From Caldifarciminota bacterium (lineage in GTDB: Bacteria > Hydrothermota > Tepidihabitantia > SM23-42): a DNA stretch of 64,000 bases. The stretch covers positions 1,846,729-1,910,728 of the forward strand of contig CP070686.1 of assembly GCA_020353055.1 (NCBI GenBank), in the 5' to 3' direction. The position numbers were made by a program, and so were the translations under genes. The stretch's first letter is position 1, and each line of letters opens with the position of its first letter. Shown in pieces: positions 62,636 through 64,000 of the stretch. The notes under the pieces were generated by a model. The model was not told where the DNA came from. It saw only the letters and a program-made list of their open reading frames with translations, and searched no databases.

Positions 62636-63958
62636 TCAATGCTGATGACCAACTGGCGGCTGCTCCTGCTCCTGAACACCCAGCGCGCCACCATAACCGA
62701 TCGCGGCCACACCGGTCAGTCTGCTCTCCGAGTCGATCAGGAAATTTCCGTTAAGGACAACCATCTCATTCTCTGCCAAGCCTTCGATTACCGGATAGTA
62801 CTTAGCACCAGGATCTCCCTCGCGTGCAGCTGTTTTGGGCCCCAACTTTACGATACGAGGTTGAAACTGCCCGCCACCGAGATACACCCAGACCACCTGC
62901 CGTGTCCCACTGTTCAATACGGCCTCCGTGGGTACGGCCAGCATCATTTCCATACCTTGCGCCATGTGCTTTTGGTAGGGAACAATGATTTTAGCTTCAA
63001 CGAACATACCCGGTGTCAAATTCCGTTCAATGCGATCCAATCGTATTCTAACGGTTGCGGAATGCTTCCGGGAATCGAGAACCGGCCTGACCGATTCAAC
63101 TCTGCCGACGAATTCCATACCGGGAAGTGCACTCGACTCCACGACCACCCGCTGTCCTCTTTTGATCCAGGCAATATCGGGTTCGTATGCATCGGCGTAC
63201 ACCCAACTCGTAACTTCGGGAACGACCAAAGACCTTTCAATATTCCTCGTCCTCTTTAAAATCCTTATCTCATCATCATCCATGCCGAGCAGCCGCAGTT
63301 TGTATTCAGAACTTCGAAGAAGTCGAACCGCCCTCTCCGTAGCCACCTCATCGTTCTCTGCGATCATTTCACTCATCTGGAGAGCATTAACATATTCCTC
63401 TTGAGCGGTCACCAAATCGGGGTCAAAAGCAGCAGTTCCAACAAGCAGCAATTCGCGGTAAAGGTGTTGCCTTTTCACATGAAACAAACTGACACCTGCA
63501 AGGTTCATCGCCCGATCATCCAGGTACAGCACATCGCCGGAATCGCTTCGTTCATATACTGGTATCAGATCCATGCCACAGATCGGACAGTTACCTTCTT
63601 CATCAGACTTGACCTCTGGATGCATTGTGCATGTCCAATATTTCACCTCAGTGTCGGAACGTGTTTCACTTTTCTGATCCTCTGCTTGCGTTGTGGTCGA
63701 AAGATACTTATCGGGATTCTGCATGAATTGATCATCACAACCAGGACAGCACATGTAGTATAACTTGTCCTTGTATTTAACTACTGGGGTCGACTCATTG
63801 ATAACAAACGAATCACCCGCGACTACGCAAAAAGTCTTTGTGCCAATCATGCTTTTGTCCAAATTCACTCTCTTCGCTTTTTCACCGAAAGAAAGCACAA
63901 AAATCGATGCCCCGACAAGTAGCACAAAGAGAATTAACGCGATGCTTTTCAAAGACAT
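62636..63958 (-). CDS. cusB: RND periplasmic adaptor CusB-like with YHS and heavy-metal-binding domains
   Basis: A 440-residue adaptor with an N-terminal membrane anchor/signal. A YHS-type domain of about 40-90 (VKYKDKLYYMCCPGCDDQF) is followed by a heavy-metal-binding domain at about 105-140 (YWTCTMHPEVKSDEEGNCP then ICGMDLIPVYE). The HlyD/CusB barrel-sandwich and helical hairpin region then runs to about 400 (RVESVRPVLDSRKHSATVRI, GMFVEAKIIVP). It ends with a His-bearing tail. It links the CusA pump to an outer-membrane channel. GGAG precedes the ATG; the promoter is probably beyond the window edge. Confidence 0.92.
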   Translation of the reverse strand: MSLKSIALILFVLLVGASIFVLSFGEKAKRVNLDKSMIGTKTFCVVAGDSFVINESTPVVKYKDKLYYMCCPGCDDQFMQNPDKYLSTTTQAEDQKSETRSDTEVKYWTCTMHPEVKSDEEGNCPICGMDLIPVYERSDSGDVLYLDDRAMNLAGVSLFHVKRQHLYRELLLVGTAAFDPDLVTAQEEYVNALQMSEMIAENDEVATERAVRLLRSSEYKLRLLGMDDDEIRILKRTRNIERSLVVPEVTSWVYADAYEPDIAWIKRGQRVVVESSALPGMEFVGRVESVRPVLDSRKHSATVRIRLDRIERNLTPGMFVEAKIIVPYQKHMAQGMEMMLAVPTEAVLNSGTRQVVWVYLGGGQFQPRIVKLGPKTAAREGDPGAKYYPVIEGLAENEMVVLNGNFLIDSESRLTGVAAIGYGGALGVQEQEQPPVGHQH

Positions 63959-64000
63959 AATAACTCCTTTCTCTAATCTACATACCCTATAGTCTGCTCC

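Overview
The window reads as chromosome of an uncultivated diderm bacterium, most like the WOR-3/Stahlbacteria-type or FCB-adjacent candidate lineages. That placement is inferred from two GWxTD proteins, secreted proteins with a T9SS/FlgD-like C-terminal domain, several outer-membrane-barrel-like proteins, a DUF2723+TPR membrane protein, a secreted PBP4, a CusBA-type RND pump and SD-led genes mixed with leaderless ones. No phage, plasmid, IS or CRISPR locus is visible. Most genes are single-copy housekeeping genes in short operons.

Layout. 1-4.2 kb: 3' end of larE, then chrA, and a GWxTD pair on the minus strand. 4.2-8.8 kb: tRNA-Met, a large coiled-coil protein with yitT, and a PutP-type symporter. 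8.8-12.3 kb: RlmI-like methyltransferase, glutamate dehydrogenase, an orphan membrane protein. 17.9-12.3 kb (minus): DUF2723/TPR protein, PP-loop tRNA-thiolation-like protein, HIT protein, purF. 18-25 kb: DUF763 protein, diguanylate cyclase, apt/acyP/SLOG cluster, pcm ending directly on tRNA-Pro, a 65-bp tandem hairpin repeat, surE, glycosyltransferase. 25-28 kb: purN, tRNA-Val and a small orphan island. 28-38 kb: HtrA with a degenerate protease paralogue and a 33-residue Lys-rich mini-gene, secreted/lipoprotein/barrel genes, M14 carboxypeptidase, beta-helix protein, purC. 38-44.5 kb: fused spermidine synthase, yebC-ruvC-ruvA-ruvB, barrel protein, tRNA-Ala. 44.5-52.3 kb (minus): M19 dipeptidase, metallophosphoesterase, and an operon hslU-USP-EIIA-orphan-yceD-dacB-50 aa protein. 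52.4-58.2 kb (plus): a GH13 homologue without catalytic residues, then uvrB-nadC-folC. 58.2-64 kb (minus): SHOCT and DUF302 proteins, PII-like protein, cusA, cusB.

The purine genes purF, purN, purC and apt are dispersed rather than clustered. Intergenic regions show very consistent sigma70-type promoters (TTGACx, usually 16 bp, TATAAT-like). By eye they fall in two classes. Genes with a leader carry a clear Shine-Dalgarno. About ten others have the -10 hexamer only 5-7 nt before the start codon and no Shine-Dalgarno, so they look leaderless. This pattern was used to choose several start codons.

No single island-type defence or biosynthetic system is evident. The most notable novelties are the leaderless promoter class, the apparently dead GH13 protein, the HtrA/pseudoprotease/mini-gene unit, the tandem hairpin repeat behind surE, a full-length yceD with no normal start codon, and a PII-like gene with an apparent 1-nt deletion. 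All calls rest on reading the sequence and family knowledge; no searches were run.
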